Notes: generated by a model from the letters alone, not told the origin. Positions 47,289-57,257 are shown, numbered from the stretch's first letter. The stretch: 64,000 bases of DNA from Unio delphinus (GCA_029339505.1 JAQISU010000193.1:1011501-1075500), one strand, 5' to 3'. A program made the numbers and translations.

Positions 47289-48604
47289 TTAATAGTCTAG
47301 AATGACTTCTCTCGAACTGTTGATTTATATGGTATTATCGAATTCTGCATACAGAATGACATTTACCGTTTCGGTAAGAGGTCCTGCAAACTGAAGTTCC
47401 ACACGCAGTTACCCAGATTTTATAGGGTGGAAATGTCCCTCGTCGCTACCTTGGTTTGGAGTGAAATCAAAACCTCACAAAGTGTAACCTCCTGCATAAT
47501 CGTCGTAGGAAATACCGTGACTGGTGTTGGTTCCTAAATGTCATGTGGCTTCGTACAGCGAAAAGTACGACCTCAAGTAATTCTTCTGGGCAAAGTCGGG
47601 TTCGAAGGGTCGGGTACACAAAAATTTTGCCATCGCGACTGACTTCGATTTTGGATACTTCCCAGGGCTTAAACTGGAAGGATTTTGATCGTGGGTACCG
47701 TTGAGGACTGCAATGCTGACGATACAAATGAATAAACGTTCGGGTAACTGTCCTTGGAACAGATGATCTTCGATCTTAGGTAGCAGTCGGCAATGGTGAA
47801 AGTTTTTACTTCCACGGGTCGTATCGGATACTTGGCTCTCGTTCGGCTCAAAGTGTGATTGATATCATTTCCCACTTTAGGTAACACTTCCACACGACGT
47901 ACGTATAACCTGGCTTCTTGGAAAATGGTTTTGTATTCGTTGGCATGAGCCATCGAATTGAAAGAAGTGCTGCTACGATTCAGTCTCAAGCGAATATCCA
48001 CCCGGTTCAGCAAATACTTCTCTTGAAACCACATATCCAAGTGCAAACGATCGAACTGTTCTAAACTACGTCCTTGCAGAATTTTCTTTCGATTCTCGTT
48101 AAAACCCACATTGTGAGGATCGTCATCTACGGTCAAGGCTGTGTCGTTAAACTTATTATCACCTGCTGTGTCAGGTTTCCATAACACGCAAGCATCTAAA
48201 TGACTATTTTTGAAGTCTTTTCCGTACATCAAGAGATTTTCGAGGTACGCTCGGTAAGGGTAAGTATCCATCCTACTGCTCACTAGTTTGTTATTCATGT
48301 ACAAGTCCACATCGCTGAACAAGGAATGCATGAAATTGTTGACGGGAGCTACTCGGGCATCGGCTCCTGGAACGTAGTTGTCCGTTTTAATCACTTTCAC
48401 TTTCAAATACAAGTAACTGCTGTTTAGATCGATGTAATCTTCGGGTTGCCCTTTGATTTCAAACTCAATGGGAGCTGAATCCGTCAAAGAGGAGACAGGA
48501 TAAAATTCAACCCATTGGGCTTCTTGCATGGTCATCATCGTGGGAGGCATTGCAAAGAGATCCAGTTCCGACTTGGAACAGGCACAAGATTCTTGGTGCA
48601 TCAT
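47289..48604 (-). pseudogene. Polinton major capsid protein homologue, broken 3' half
   Basis: The N-terminal 311 codons (48604-47669) are open and match the F54H12.2-like capsid family, a double jelly-roll protein forming the icosahedral shell. Features are CACSKSELDLF near the start, QWVEFYPV, DYIDLNSSYLYLKVKV, NNFMHSLFSDVDLYMN and YPYRAYLE. Downstream, family-like segments (KSFQFKPWEVS, DDYAGGYTL, VILYAEFDN) appear in different frames up to a final TAA at 47289, so at least two frameshifts and several stops break the second jelly roll. The gene would otherwise have a usual length. Confidence 0.85.
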
Positions 48605-48632
48605 TTTTTCTCTCAGTCTCTATGTTTTACTT

Positions 48633-49074
48633 TTAATAATCAAAAATGTCTAAGTCTCGAGCGGTTCTATTTTTCTTCGTCTTTCTAGCTTTAGAGGAAC
48701 GGAGACTTTTGGAATGGTGCCTTCGTCGACGCTTTCTGTCTTGTCCTTGCTGTGTCCTCAGGGAAGCAGGAATGCCATATTCGGTACCGTTCAAGGCATT
48801 TATAAGACTTTCTCGTCGACCCAAAATCTCTTTGCCCGTTTAAAGCAAGACATTTTTGCCTGCTTTCAAAAAAACGTCTTTGGGGTTTTGTTTGTCAATG
48901 ACGACATGGTGAAGAAAATCTTAGCCGTGAGTCAGTGCGGCATCTTTTAAGGCGTTCAATCCTTGTGTCACCATCGGTGTCAAAACAGGGACCACGGAAC
49001 GAAAGGCTAATTTAAACATCTCCTAAACCATGTCCTCGTTGTCGAGCGACTCCTTGGTACACAGGATACATCAT
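48633..49074 (-). pseudogene. Polinton core-like basic protein, frameshifted
   Basis: ATG at 49074 starts VYQGVARQRGHGLGD. After a frame slip the text continues KLAFRSVVPVLTP and NALKDAALTHG, a TAA, and another slip before ESLINALNGTEYGIPASLRT, ending in a Lys/Arg-rich tail (KRRRRHHSKS). A GHGxG N-terminus and basic tail fit DNA-condensing core proteins of adenovirus/Polinton particles. Confidence 0.62.
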
Positions 49075-49164
49075 TTTTTCAGTTGTTCGAGAATCGTTTT
49101 TGAACATGGAGTTTCACAGTGACTTTCCCTTTGGTAAATGGAATATTTTGTCCCAGTTCTCTTT

Positions 49165-49999
49165 TTATAGTAATGTTGACACTGTCAAAATACGACTTAC
49201 TGACGGGCAAATAATGAGAACGTAAAAATTCGCGGTGAACGTGAAGGTATTTCCACCTTCCTCGTCAGCGGCTGAGGCAGAATCCACTTTGAAAGGAATG
49301 AAACGCAGTAACGGTACAGAGGTGTGTCCTACCACGTTGTTCTCCACCACATCGGAGTACACAAACATCAAGTTGAGTCCTTGGTTCATTTCTACAGGGA
49401 ATCGAAAATATTTCGCAAAATCCGAGTTAGTGGTTATGAATGGTAATACATTTTTCTTGACCACAATTCTTGGGTCGCCACCTAAAATATCATACAATTC
49501 AGGACAAAATGGCCATCATTTTATCCTCTGAAACTTTCATCAATAGGCGACGAGCCACTTTATGGTACTCAAAGGTAACACTTTTTCTACTTCTCCATGG
49601 CTTTACCAAACAAAGTATTGAACCTGGTAGCAACTGTAGTCACTAAATCTTGACCACTAAAATAATAACCAGCAGGAATGGTGAACACATAGTTGTCCCT
49701 TTAGTTTGTGGGTCATCTGTTTTCTTTGTGTCACTGCCAGTGATGCCTCGTCCGTCTAAGGCTTTTAGCAATTGCTCTTCATACACTAGTACTTTGAAAG
49801 TGTTTTGATTTTCGACGACGTTTTTGATTTGTGTAGGATGTATCATTTCCACTAAAGCTACTTCCCAATGAGCATCTTGATCCAAATTAATGGTCTGAAG
49901 TAATTTAGCCGTGTAACAGCACAACGTGTTGTTAGGAAACACCTCCAGTTATCTGTCACTGGGTAACGTTAAGTAAAATTGGTTAATAGTGTTGTTCAT
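49165..49999 (-). pseudogene. Polinton second capsid-type (minor capsid/penton-like) protein
   Basis: ATG at 49999 overlaps the upstream gene's TGA (ATGA overlap). It reads NNTINQFYLTLPSD, meets an in-frame TAA, then continues LEVFPNNTLCCYTAKLL and WEVALVEMIHP. A frame change follows, and the C-terminal part (49497-49165) has LNLMFVYSDVVENNVVG and PLLRFIPF, which belong to the same family protein. Minor capsid is the likely role; exact structural assignment is not certain. Confidence 0.72.
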
Positions 50000-50322
50000 A
50001 ATTCCAATGTTCTTCTGTCCGAGGAGTCACTCAAGATTAAAGGAATGTCTAAAAGAGGATTGTGATTGGAAGGGTGACTGTTAGGAGAATGACTAACGTT
50101 GGACGCAAGACTTCCAATATTGTTACTGTTGTTCCCGTTGTAAGAGTATTTCAGGGAAGGATTGGGAGTAAAATAACCGATGCAACTGCTGAGTAAAATG
50201 GTCCACAATTGTTTGTCTCCTTGTTGCAAACTCAAATTAGCAATGGCTGCACCGATGACACAATACACCACAAAGAATTGACAGAAAAAGACTATTTGCG
50301 TTTTAAGGGACACGTTCTCCAC
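49996..50322 (-). CDS. Small Polinton membrane protein
   Basis: A 108-residue protein with a hydrophobic helix near the start (VFFCQFFVVYCVIGAAIA) followed by WTILLSSCIGYFTPNPSLK, then an Asn/Ser-rich tail. A short one-helix protein with a GY-PNPS-type motif is common beside Polinton capsid genes. Unbroken. Its stop overlaps the next gene's start. Confidence 0.6.
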   Translation of the reverse strand: MENVSLKTQIVFFCQFFVVYCVIGAAIANLSLQQGDKQLWTILLSSCIGYFTPNPSLKYSYNGNNSNNIGSLASNVSHSPNSHPSNHNPLLDIPLILSDSSDRRTLEL

Positions 50323-50431
50323 ACCACACCCACAAGGGTTGCTTTTGTAAATCTTGCAGAGAAGAACTTGGTGAAGGAGTAGTCACTGTGGTCGATAAAG
50401 CTGTATTGAAGGGCATGGTGGTCACTTCTTT

Positions 50432-51119
50432 TTATAGTCGATGACTTGAGAAGCGCTCAAAAACAGTCACTTCGTTGTCGGGTGTCACATCTTGTGGGGT
50501 TCGTCCAATTGCTTCTATGGGAAGATTGATTGTATTCTTGGACTAAGTGCGGTAAGACGTCGATGTACTTGAGAGTGTGTTGATGCGTAAAATATTTCTT
50601 TCAAGGTACGTTGAAAACGTTCCACGATTCTGGCTTCGGTTTCAGGATTTTCGGTGGTAAAAAAATGACTGTCACTTTTCTTTAATTCTCGTTGGAATGA
50701 TTGGTTAAGAAATTTGGTGCCTTTGTCGGTTTGCCATCGAAGAGGGTGACGACCACTTTGTTTCAACACCAATTGAAAAGCTCGTACTAACTCTCCGCAC
50801 GATTTGGATGTGAATGGTACGACCCAGGAAAATTTATAAAAAACAAAAAAAAATATTTGTAGCCACAATTGTAGGTGACTAAATGAGAGACATCGGCTAA
50901 ATCGGCTTGCCACTGATGATCGATGCCTTCCACTTGAGTGCGACTTCTGTGAAATTTTTTGTGTAAAGTGCACGGAGCTTGTTCTTGTAACCACCATTGT
51001 ACCTCAGGTAAACGGAGCGTTTTCAGGCGAGTTTTAGAAGCACTATACAATTTCTGAATGCCTCCGTAACCTGCAGGGTAAGTTGGATCGTAGTAAATGC
51101 TGGCTAATACCTTCTCCAT
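50432..51119 (-). pseudogene. Polinton DDE integrase, two frameshifts
   Basis: Retroviral-type (rve) integrase that inserts element DNA. ATG at 51119. The first frame gives YYDPTYPAGYGGIQKLY, and HQWQADLADVS with the first catalytic Asp. A slip at the A-run near 50850 changes frame to WQTDKGTKFLNQSFQ (second Asp) and ENPETEARIVERFQRTL (catalytic Glu). A second slip precedes IGRTPQDVTPDNEV, the C-terminal domain typical of this family, ending at the TAA at 50432. The catalytic triad is present but split over frames. Confidence 0.85.
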
Positions 51120-51126
51120 GGCTTTG

Positions 51127-51858
51127 TTAATAAGGTACCCACTCTTCGATGACACTGCTTTGGGTGGGACAAAATGGGGGTTGTTTGGAAACGGTTTTAC
51201 GTGTCCGATGTGCCACATGAGTCGACGTCGAGGGTACTGGTGGTGGTGGCAGTGATGGAGGTGATAATGGGATAGATTTGGTCTTCTTTTCTTTTCTCAC
51301 TTCTGGTTTCCATTCTTTCATTTTCACATCTGTCGAAGGATGAGTGTCCATCACCTTTTTAACCCAAGTTTTGAGTTCTTCTTGTTGGGGAGTGGGGGAA
51401 GGGGTCAACAAGGAAGCTGCAATCTTACTCGGAATGGGAGTGGCAGTGGGTGTTTGAAAGATATCATGGGGTTCTTCTTCCTTGAATAATGGTGGGGTGA
51501 CGTCTATTTTGGCCACTGTAGATTGTGAAAGCGACGGACTATTCATCAGAGTCTTCAAATCGGTCAGAGTGGGTAGAACTGTTTGTTCTACAGCTTTTAG
51601 ATGAAACAGTTGCAAGAGTTGACCGTACTTTTGCGATTTTTCGGTTGCGGACAAATCGTGGCGATACATCAAGGATTGCAATTTGTGTTGTAATTGGGAC
51701 ATCTCGGTCAAATCAGGATTGGGTGGTAAATGGGGGGTACGTTGTTCTTGCCAGCGATGGTATTCCATCCATCGTTTGTAAGAGACTAAAGTCAGTTTTC
51801 GTCCTTCCATGGGCTTCCAAAGGTTACGTCTGAGATCGTGGGGCTCCATAGGTCCCAT
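51127..51858 (-). CDS. Polinton-associated Pro-rich protein
   Basis: A 243-codon ORF. The N-terminal part has charged/aromatic sequence (KRWMEYHRWQEQ), then a helical stretch (LQHKLQSLMYRHDLSATEKS) of a type seen next to Polinton integrase genes. The C-terminal half is Pro/Ser/Thr-rich and disordered (PLSPPSLPPPPVPSTS). Its end abuts the integrase start with only 7 bp between. Unbroken; function unknown. Confidence 0.6.
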   Translation of the reverse strand: MGPMEPHDLRRNLWKPMEGRKLTLVSYKRWMEYHRWQEQRTPHLPPNPDLTEMSQLQHKLQSLMYRHDLSATEKSQKYGQLLQLFHLKAVEQTVLPTLTDLKTLMNSPSLSQSTVAKIDVTPPLFKEEEPHDIFQTPTATPIPSKIAASLLTPSPTPQQEELKTWVKKVMDTHPSTDVKMKEWKPEVRKEKKTKSIPLSPPSLPPPPVPSTSTHVAHRTRKTVSKQPPFCPTQSSVIEEWVPY

Positions 51859-51889
51859 TTATCTTCTGGAAGGATCAGCTTTGGGATAT

Positions 51890-52262
51890 CCCACGTGCCA
51901 GCCCTTGTACCAAACCTGGCAATATACCCATGCCGGCTTTCACTAATCATCCCAACACAGTAAGTAGAAAGGGAAAAAATCCTCCGCGTTGCACCAACAT
52001 CTTTTTCTTACGACGAACGGGTATTTTCTTTTGGACCATTTAACGAAGAACGTGTCGATGTTTGGCTAAGCATTTTTCTGGTGTGGAGACATAGGTATCG
52101 TGCCTTTCAAGACATTCAAACAACATTCGCACACGGTATCGATGACATCTTTGGAGGCTGTTTTAATGATTTGTTTTCGCATGAGTGGAGAGGCTTTAGA
52201 CAGTACGGACAACACGTCTCTGTGTTTGGCGAAACGAGGAGGTAAGTCCTTTCCTTTTCTTT
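51890..52262 (-). pseudogene. Polinton late-type ORF, frameshifted
   Basis: Reading from about 52262: RFAKHRDVLSVLSKASPLMR, IKTASKDVIDTVCEC, LNVLKGTIPMS, then a stop, and in a shifted frame KHRHVLR and KKKMLVQRGGFFPFLLTVL. The LVQ-x-GGF hydrophobic end is, as I recall, typical of a conserved Polinton ORF of unknown function. Partly masked by overlapping ORF 52116-52562. Confidence 0.5.
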
Positions 52263-52521
52263 CCTTTGTGGAGTGAATAAGAATGTTTTCTGCGAGGTGC
52301 CATCTTTGCTGGTTCGTTCCACAATAATACTGACGTCAATGACTTGGAACACACACCCTTTTTCTTTTTTTTGTTGTGCCATCACTTGATTTATAATTGT
52401 CATCACTCTCTCTCTTAAAAAAGGATTCATAAACAATCCTTCGCGTTGCACCAACATCTTTTTCTTTTGACAAATGGGTATTTTCGTTTGGACCCTTTGA
52501 CGAAGAACGTGTCGATGCTTG
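51983..52521. repeat. ~85-bp direct repeat inside the element
   Basis: 51983-52070 and 52437-52521 are about 85% identical by eye (CGCGTTGCACCAACATCTTT ... GAAGAACGTGTCGATG). The duplicated piece encodes the KHRHVLR to KKKMLVQR segment, so the late-type ORF's middle exists twice. Confidence 0.92.
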
Positions 52522-52562
52522 TTTTTAAGCGTTTTGTCGGATGACGAGATCGTCTTTTTCAT
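52116..52562 (-). CDS. Polinton-region ORF, unknown
   Basis: A 148-codon ORF starting KKTISSSDKTLKNKHRHVLR and including MTIINQVMAQQKKEKG and CPYCLKPLHSC. The first 45 codons come from the duplicated segment above. The C-terminal part overlaps the late-type ORF in another frame, so at least part of it may be fortuitous. Confidence 0.4.
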   Translation of the reverse strand: MKKTISSSDKTLKNKHRHVLRQRVQTKIPICQKKKMLVQREGLFMNPFLRERVMTIINQVMAQQKKEKGCVFQVIDVSIIVERTSKDGTSQKTFLFTPQRKEKERTYLLVSPNTETCCPYCLKPLHSCENKSLKQPPKMSSIPCANVV

Positions 52563-52683
52563 TTTCCTTTTTGGACAGCAGAACGCCGAGGGTTGTGGTG
52601 TGTATGTTTATGAGGAGGCATCATTGGAGTGTTCAGCAGTAGCACAGAAAAAACTGATTCCCGTTGTTGTCCTCAAGAGATTT

Positions 52684-53173
52684 TTATACTGGAATGGGAC
52701 GCCACTGATTATCTTTGCGTGGTATCAACATCATAACAGGTAATACACGTCGTGAAAGGGCTCGCAATGAACTAAATCGGGACAGTTTTTGTTTAGACAA
52801 ATCCATTAAACTCTTTAACATACCAGATCTTTCTTGGACTTTGATTGTTGGGGCAGGTACTTTGTGAGCAGCTGCTACTACCGCTAATGTGGACGAGGGT
52901 GTCACCGGTGGAGAAGACGTGTTGGGGGACGCAGATATCCAATGTTTCATCAAATTAGGAAGAACGTGTGTCAAATTGGAATTGGCTGGCATCACCCGCA
53001 ACCGAGAAGTGGAAGCACCTGAGGCTACTGGAAACGCGGCCACTGGTGCTGAAGTTAAAATCAACTTTTTCTGGATGTAGATTTGCCATGACTTTGGTAG
53101 TCACTGCTGTCCCATTACTTGTTGTCTCTACTACTGGCTCACCCCAATTCATCGTCTTCTTAGTGTCCGACAT
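52684..53173 (-). pseudogene. Polinton-region gene, frameshifted, unknown
   Basis: ATG at 53173 begins MSDTKKTMNWGEPVVETTSN; after a slip near 53060 the reading continues LILTSAPVAAFPVASGAS and ends RKDNQWRPIPV. Ser/Thr/Ala/Pro-rich with a basic C-terminus. It is the promoter-proximal gene of the leftward cluster. Not recognised. Confidence 0.45.
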
Positions 53174-53221
53174 CATTGACAACTCTGTCGCATCGATTGA
53201 CTGCGTACAGGCGCTAGTACC

Positions 53222-53244
53222 TCTATATAAGGAAGGTGACGTCA
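53222..53244 (-). promoter_or_regulatory. CRE and TATA upstream of the leftward genes
   Basis: TGACGTCA, a perfect CRE palindrome, lies at 53237-53244. In minus sense it is followed by TATATAG (53224-53230), about 50 nt before the ATG at 53173. Spacing fits a compact viral-type promoter for the leftward gene block. Confidence 0.55.
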
Positions 53245-53340
53245 CAGACTGCTCTCTTCCGATTCGATGACTTTGGCTGTCTTTTGTAACGCGCGTTTGT
53301 ACTGGTGAATACACTCAATCCGTTTCGATCCGCTCTTTCC

Positions 53341-53350
53341 CTATAAATGA
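53341..53350 (+). promoter_or_regulatory. TATA-like box of the rightward mini-gene
   Basis: CTATAAATGA lies about 50 nt before the ATG at 53393 on the plus strand, back to back with the leftward promoter 100 bp away. A transcription start would fall near 53370. Confidence 0.45.
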
Positions 53351-53392
53351 CCGCAGTTCACTGCATTCGCTTCACCTGTTTCTCACCAAAAA

Positions 53393-53616
53393 ATGTGGAC
53401 CAACGTAGAATCTTCTACCCTTGTTTCTACCATGCTATTTCGTATGGGTAAGTCAGATCATCGTGGACTATCACTCATATGACTGATACAGCCTTTTGGA
53501 AGAGAAGGATATATGTGGAGAGGCAAGGTTGTTTAAAGAGAGTTCTCCTCTATGGCCCAACAGTGAGGAGAAGTTTAAGAAAAAGAAGAAGATCTGTGAG
53601 ATGTCCTCTGTGTTAA
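53393..53616 (+). CDS. Candidate spliced mini-gene encoding a 59-aa basic protein
   Basis: Exon 1 is 53393-53447 and exon 2 is 53492-53616. The putative 44-nt intron has a consensus donor G|GTAAGT and acceptor TGATACAG. Joining them is in phase and removes the stop that ends the unspliced frame. The encoded peptide starts MWTNVESSTLVSTM and has a C-terminal half rich in Arg/Lys (RRSLRKRRRSV) with a final CPLC. It resembles no family I know. It is followed by a histone-like stem-loop. A chance ORF cannot be excluded, since the intron is at the short limit for animals. Confidence 0.4.
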
Positions 53617-53643
53617 CAAGATACTGTTAACATTACACATAAC

Positions 53644-53682
53644 GGCCCTTTTCAGGGCGACTCATATACCTCGAAAAGATTT
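53644..53682 (+). terminator. Histone-mRNA-like 3' stem-loop and purine element
   Basis: GGCCCTTTTCAGGGC at 53644-53658 matches the metazoan histone 3' stem-loop pattern in loop (TTTC) and stem, with five of six base pairs; the outermost pair is G-G. It lies 27 nt after the TAA at 53614. A purine-rich CGAAAAGAT at 53672 sits about 13 nt further, where U7-binding elements occur. No histone ORF is nearby. Confidence 0.55.
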
Positions 53683-53699
53683 TTGCTTTCTTTGCCTCC

Positions 53700-54200
53700 A
53701 TTTTCCCCTTGTCGCTAGACAGACCCATATACAAATACAAATAATATTTCCCATGTTCAATTTCCCTTGTCGCTAGATAGTCCCACTATGTTCAATTTCC
53801 CTTGACGCTATACAGACCCACCATGTTAAATTTTCCTTGTCGCCCGGAGGTCCCAAATAATATTCCCATGTTAAATTTCCCTTCTCGCCAGAAGGTCCCA
53901 CGACCTTTTGTCACCAGAAGGTCCCAAGCCCTTTTTGACTGTGACTTCCATTGTCGCTAGAAATCTTGTCACCATAAGGTCCCAAGCCCTTTTTGACTGG
54001 ATTTTCCATTGTCACCAGATCGTCCCATATTACTGCTCTCTTGTCAAACAGGGAACATAAAATATCGCTCCAAAATCCATATCATCTGATATATAAATAT
54101 CGATCCAATATCTCGATCGTTTGATATATCAATATCGCTCCAAAATCTATATCGTCAGATATGAAAATATCTCTCTAAAGCCTCCAACATCTGATACATA
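53700..54200. repeat. Two degenerate tandem arrays
   Basis: 53700-54035 is built of units with TTTCCCTTGTCGCTAGA then AGGTCCCA, 30-60 bp apart and diverged. 54060-54200 follows with about four units of ATATCGCTCCAAAATC then TATCATCTGATA, about 46 bp each. Noncoding; possibly the remnant right arm of the Polinton. Confidence 0.8.
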
Positions 54201-54499
54201 ACACATCTCCAAGATTAACACAATAATATTATTTATAGAATAATTGTTAAACAATTTCTCAAGCAATAAAGACTAAAGTAAACTTTCTTACAAGATTATT
54301 TATGTAAAATAGAGCTCTACCTTCATAGCCTACCTTAATGTTTACCATTTTTTTAATTTGATGTGTAATAAAATACTTCTGAAATCTTACAACTGTAATA
54401 TTCATGTTCATTTGTCCAAGTTTCAGGCAAAAGTACTATGCAACAAATTTATTATTGCTTAATTAAGTTCTTTGTTTCAAAGTTGTTCTCTACTCTTTT

Positions 54500-54725
54500 T
54501 GTATTTAATTTAACGATTTAAAAAATTTATATTTACATTATATTTAACGATTACAAAATTATATTTAACGAGTAAAATTTTTATATTTAACGATATTTAA
54601 AAAGTTCAAATAAAAATATATTCAACGATTAAAATAATTATATTTAACTATTAAAACATTTATTTTAACGATTTTAAAATAATAAACGATTTTTAAAAAA
54701 AAAAAATCATAGTTAATGATTAAAA
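54500..54725. repeat. AT-rich ATATTTAACGATTAAAA repeat
   Basis: Irregular units of roughly 20-25 bp carrying TATTTAACGATTAAAA, about eight in number. Very AT-rich, noncoding. Confidence 0.8.
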
Positions 54726-55560
54726 ATCTTGCGAATTTACTTTGAACCTTCTAACCGAAAGACATTTTCTGTGTTTGACTCGCGACTTTCATTGATTATT
54801 GCCATCTGCTGAGAGATAACCTCTCACTTCTACAGTGCAAAATGCTTATACTTATCGCTCTTAGACACATTAAGCAACCAAAGTAATTCGATACGATGCT
54901 GCGACAAGTGTCAATGTCTGTTGCCATTCACTTAGTAATGCATGTACTTTATTTTATTGTAAAAAATATTTGTATGTTAGAGTCGGAATATTAGGAAGAA
55001 CAATGGACTATAATATTGATTACTCTTCTGACGTAGGCACTAAATAACTTACAAAAGTTTGGCTTTTGCGAGGCTTACATGTGCAGTCTGCTGGGGATTA
55101 TCTGGAGAAGCTGCACTGCACTACTGCATCTGTAGATGAGTTTAAAAATCAACTCTCCTACTAAGAATACCAGTTAAGGCTTAGTTCAACGAGAAAAATA
55201 AGTTAGTTTTTTAATTTAAAAAAAAAATTTGTCTTCATTCATTATGCTATGTATTTCTAGTTATGACATAACCAGCACTAAATATGTGATTATCATGATT
55301 CTGTTTTGAAGAAGCTGAGAGGAAGGTCATTTCTGAGTTGTTAGGTCCATCAACTTTTGTGGCTTCATTGTTTTGGTTATCGTTATGTAGGTCATGTATG
55401 GCATTTGTACTTCTGTGATCGAACAATACCCCCGAGTCGTGTTAAGATAGATATCGTCTTATCGTAATTCAACTGAATTAAGGCTAATATTGGTCAGTTT
55501 GCAGACTGAAGCTGATATACGACTTTCTTATCGTGAGATTAATATATTTCTCTTGCAATT
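54726..55560. other. Intergenic, no feature recognised
   Basis: No ORF of note and no recognised repeat. Confidence 0.5.
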
Positions 55561-55564
55561 AGTT

Positions 55565-55817
55565 TTGTTTGTTTGTTTTTAGGGTTTAACACCATTTTTC
55601 AGCACACGATAGGCTATACATGGCGGCCAGTATTATTGGTGGAGGAAGAACCAGGGAAAACCCCCAGAAAGAACCACCGACCCACGAGAAGCTACTGGCA
55701 AGCTTTCTCACATAACTGCATTAGCCGAATCTTAGACTCGAACCCACGCAGACAAAGGTGAGACGGCAGTGATCCGTAACGGACAGCGCTTTAGACCACT
55801 CGACCACTCGGGGCCCC
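55565..55817 (-). mobile_element. SINE family A, copy 4 (best preserved)
   Basis: Tail GTTTGTTTGTTTTTAGGG, body CACACGATAGGCTATACATGG and GGTGGAGGAAGAACCAGGG, head at the right with A-box-like TGGTCGAGTGGTCTA and B-box GGGTTCGAGTC on the minus strand. Head resembles tRNA-Leu/Ser. About 253 bp. Confidence 0.9.
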
Positions 55818-55875
55818 TATATCAACTAGCAACTAGTCTCATTCCTAAAGTACATAGTAAATAGAAATGCCTTGC

Positions 55876-55994
55876 CAGTAGCTTCTCGTTGTTCGGTGGT
55901 TATTTCTGGGGGTTTTCCCGGGTTCTTCCTCCACCAATAATACTGGCCTATTGTGTGCTGAAAAATGGTGTTAAATCCTAAAACAAACCAAAAA
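55876..55994 (+). mobile_element. SINE family A, copy 5 (5'-truncated, inverted)
   Basis: Opposite-strand copy lacking the tRNA head: CCAGTAGCTTCTCG ... GGGTTCTTCCTCCACC ... AAAAATGGTGTTAAATCCTA. A 13-bp GCCATGTATAGCC segment is deleted. With copy 4 it can form a hairpin of about 110 bp arms. Confidence 0.85.
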
Positions 55995-56706
55995 TAGAAA
56001 TGCGCATCTGTTGACGAAAAATCACTAACTGGACTATCCAGGTCTCGCAGATTACTCGCTTGAAAAGACTTCACAACTTACACTTATGAACAAGTGGACT
56101 TCACTCCTTGTCTTAACTACGTTACTCGATAACTAGCAATCCCAAGACAAATATAGTTAAATCATTTTCTAACATACATAATAAATATAATTTAAGACAG
56201 ACATATTCACATATTCACACAATTTGTATCAGAACCAATTCATAATATCCAGAGAATACATGAGTTATATAACATTCGAAACAAATACGCGCAAAACATA
56301 ATTTTCCGAACTAAAACAAATTGTTGTATGAATTGTTAAAAAAATTAATTACAGCGGAGAATTACAACCTTATATCAATGATCATATTGTAGCAGATTGA
56401 GACCACACTCGTTCTCAATCTATTAAGCTAATCTTTCTTTTCTGGGTTGTCAAGTTTCTGATATCCGTCCTTCGCACAGTATAAATAGTGAAATAGTTTT
56501 TACTGATCTCGGAATCATACTCATCCTTGTACACAAAACATGGACTGCCTATACATTCAGGAATGAAGTTCTCAAAATATAGAATTTTGTCAATGAAGCA
56601 CACCACATTGTTTAGCATAGCTAATCAAAATAAACTTTCTTTAACCGCCTAAAATTCGACACGCCCGTCTAATCTATAATAATTATCTCTAGTCCCCTTT
56701 GTTAGA

Positions 56707-56720
56707 AGAGAGAGAGAGAG

Positions 56721-56797
<77 letters not shown>
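56707..56797. repeat. (GA)n microsatellite
   Basis: Long nearly pure GA run. The flanking 56.0-57.25 kb shows nothing else recognisable. Confidence 0.97.
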
Positions 56798-56798
<1 letters not shown>

Positions 56799-57257
56799 TA
56801 TTTATTATTTTGCCATACTACCTTCGTACAAAAACATTGCATCACTCAGCATAAACATTTTCGTTGGCTAGACTAATTTTCTTACCGCGTTCAGTTCGAA
56901 TTGACTTCAGTAGCTCTTCACCTAGTATCCAGATAGGTCGTGTTTCACCGCTAGATTATTTATAGAAAATAAGGAGTAAAACTAAAGCAGGAACAATCGT
57001 ACCCTAAGCGATCCCACGGAAAATTAGAGTCAAATACATCACAGCGTATTCAGATGAACTATTTTGTGAGAACGTTTTAGTCGTATTTCTCATCAGTCTA
57101 CTTTGGTGATATTTTAACATGGTGGACCTTTCCTACGGGTTTGATTTTATATCTGGGGTGTGTGTTTCCTTGAAACTTTCTGAAGGACAATATACCATAA
57201 AACAAGCGTAAGTGTCATGATTCTTTCTAAAAGTAGGTATAACATAGTCTCTCTCTC

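Larger units (their letters stand above)
45166..53700 (-). mobile_element. Degraded Polinton/Maverick-like element
   Basis: About 8.5 kb. The gene set marks a self-replicating DNA transposon related to adintoviruses: adenain-like protease, major capsid homologue, core-like protein, second capsid-type protein, small membrane protein, and a DDE integrase, nearly all leftward. The integrase inserts the element and the structural genes make virion-like particles in the family. Here the integrase, both capsid-type genes, the core-like gene and others carry frameshifts or stops. I find no family B DNA polymerase, no FtsK/HerA-type ATPase and no terminal inverted repeats, so it is an internal or truncated copy. 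Its left edge is sharp against the duplicated ABCA segment; the right edge is uncertain. Confidence 0.85.
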
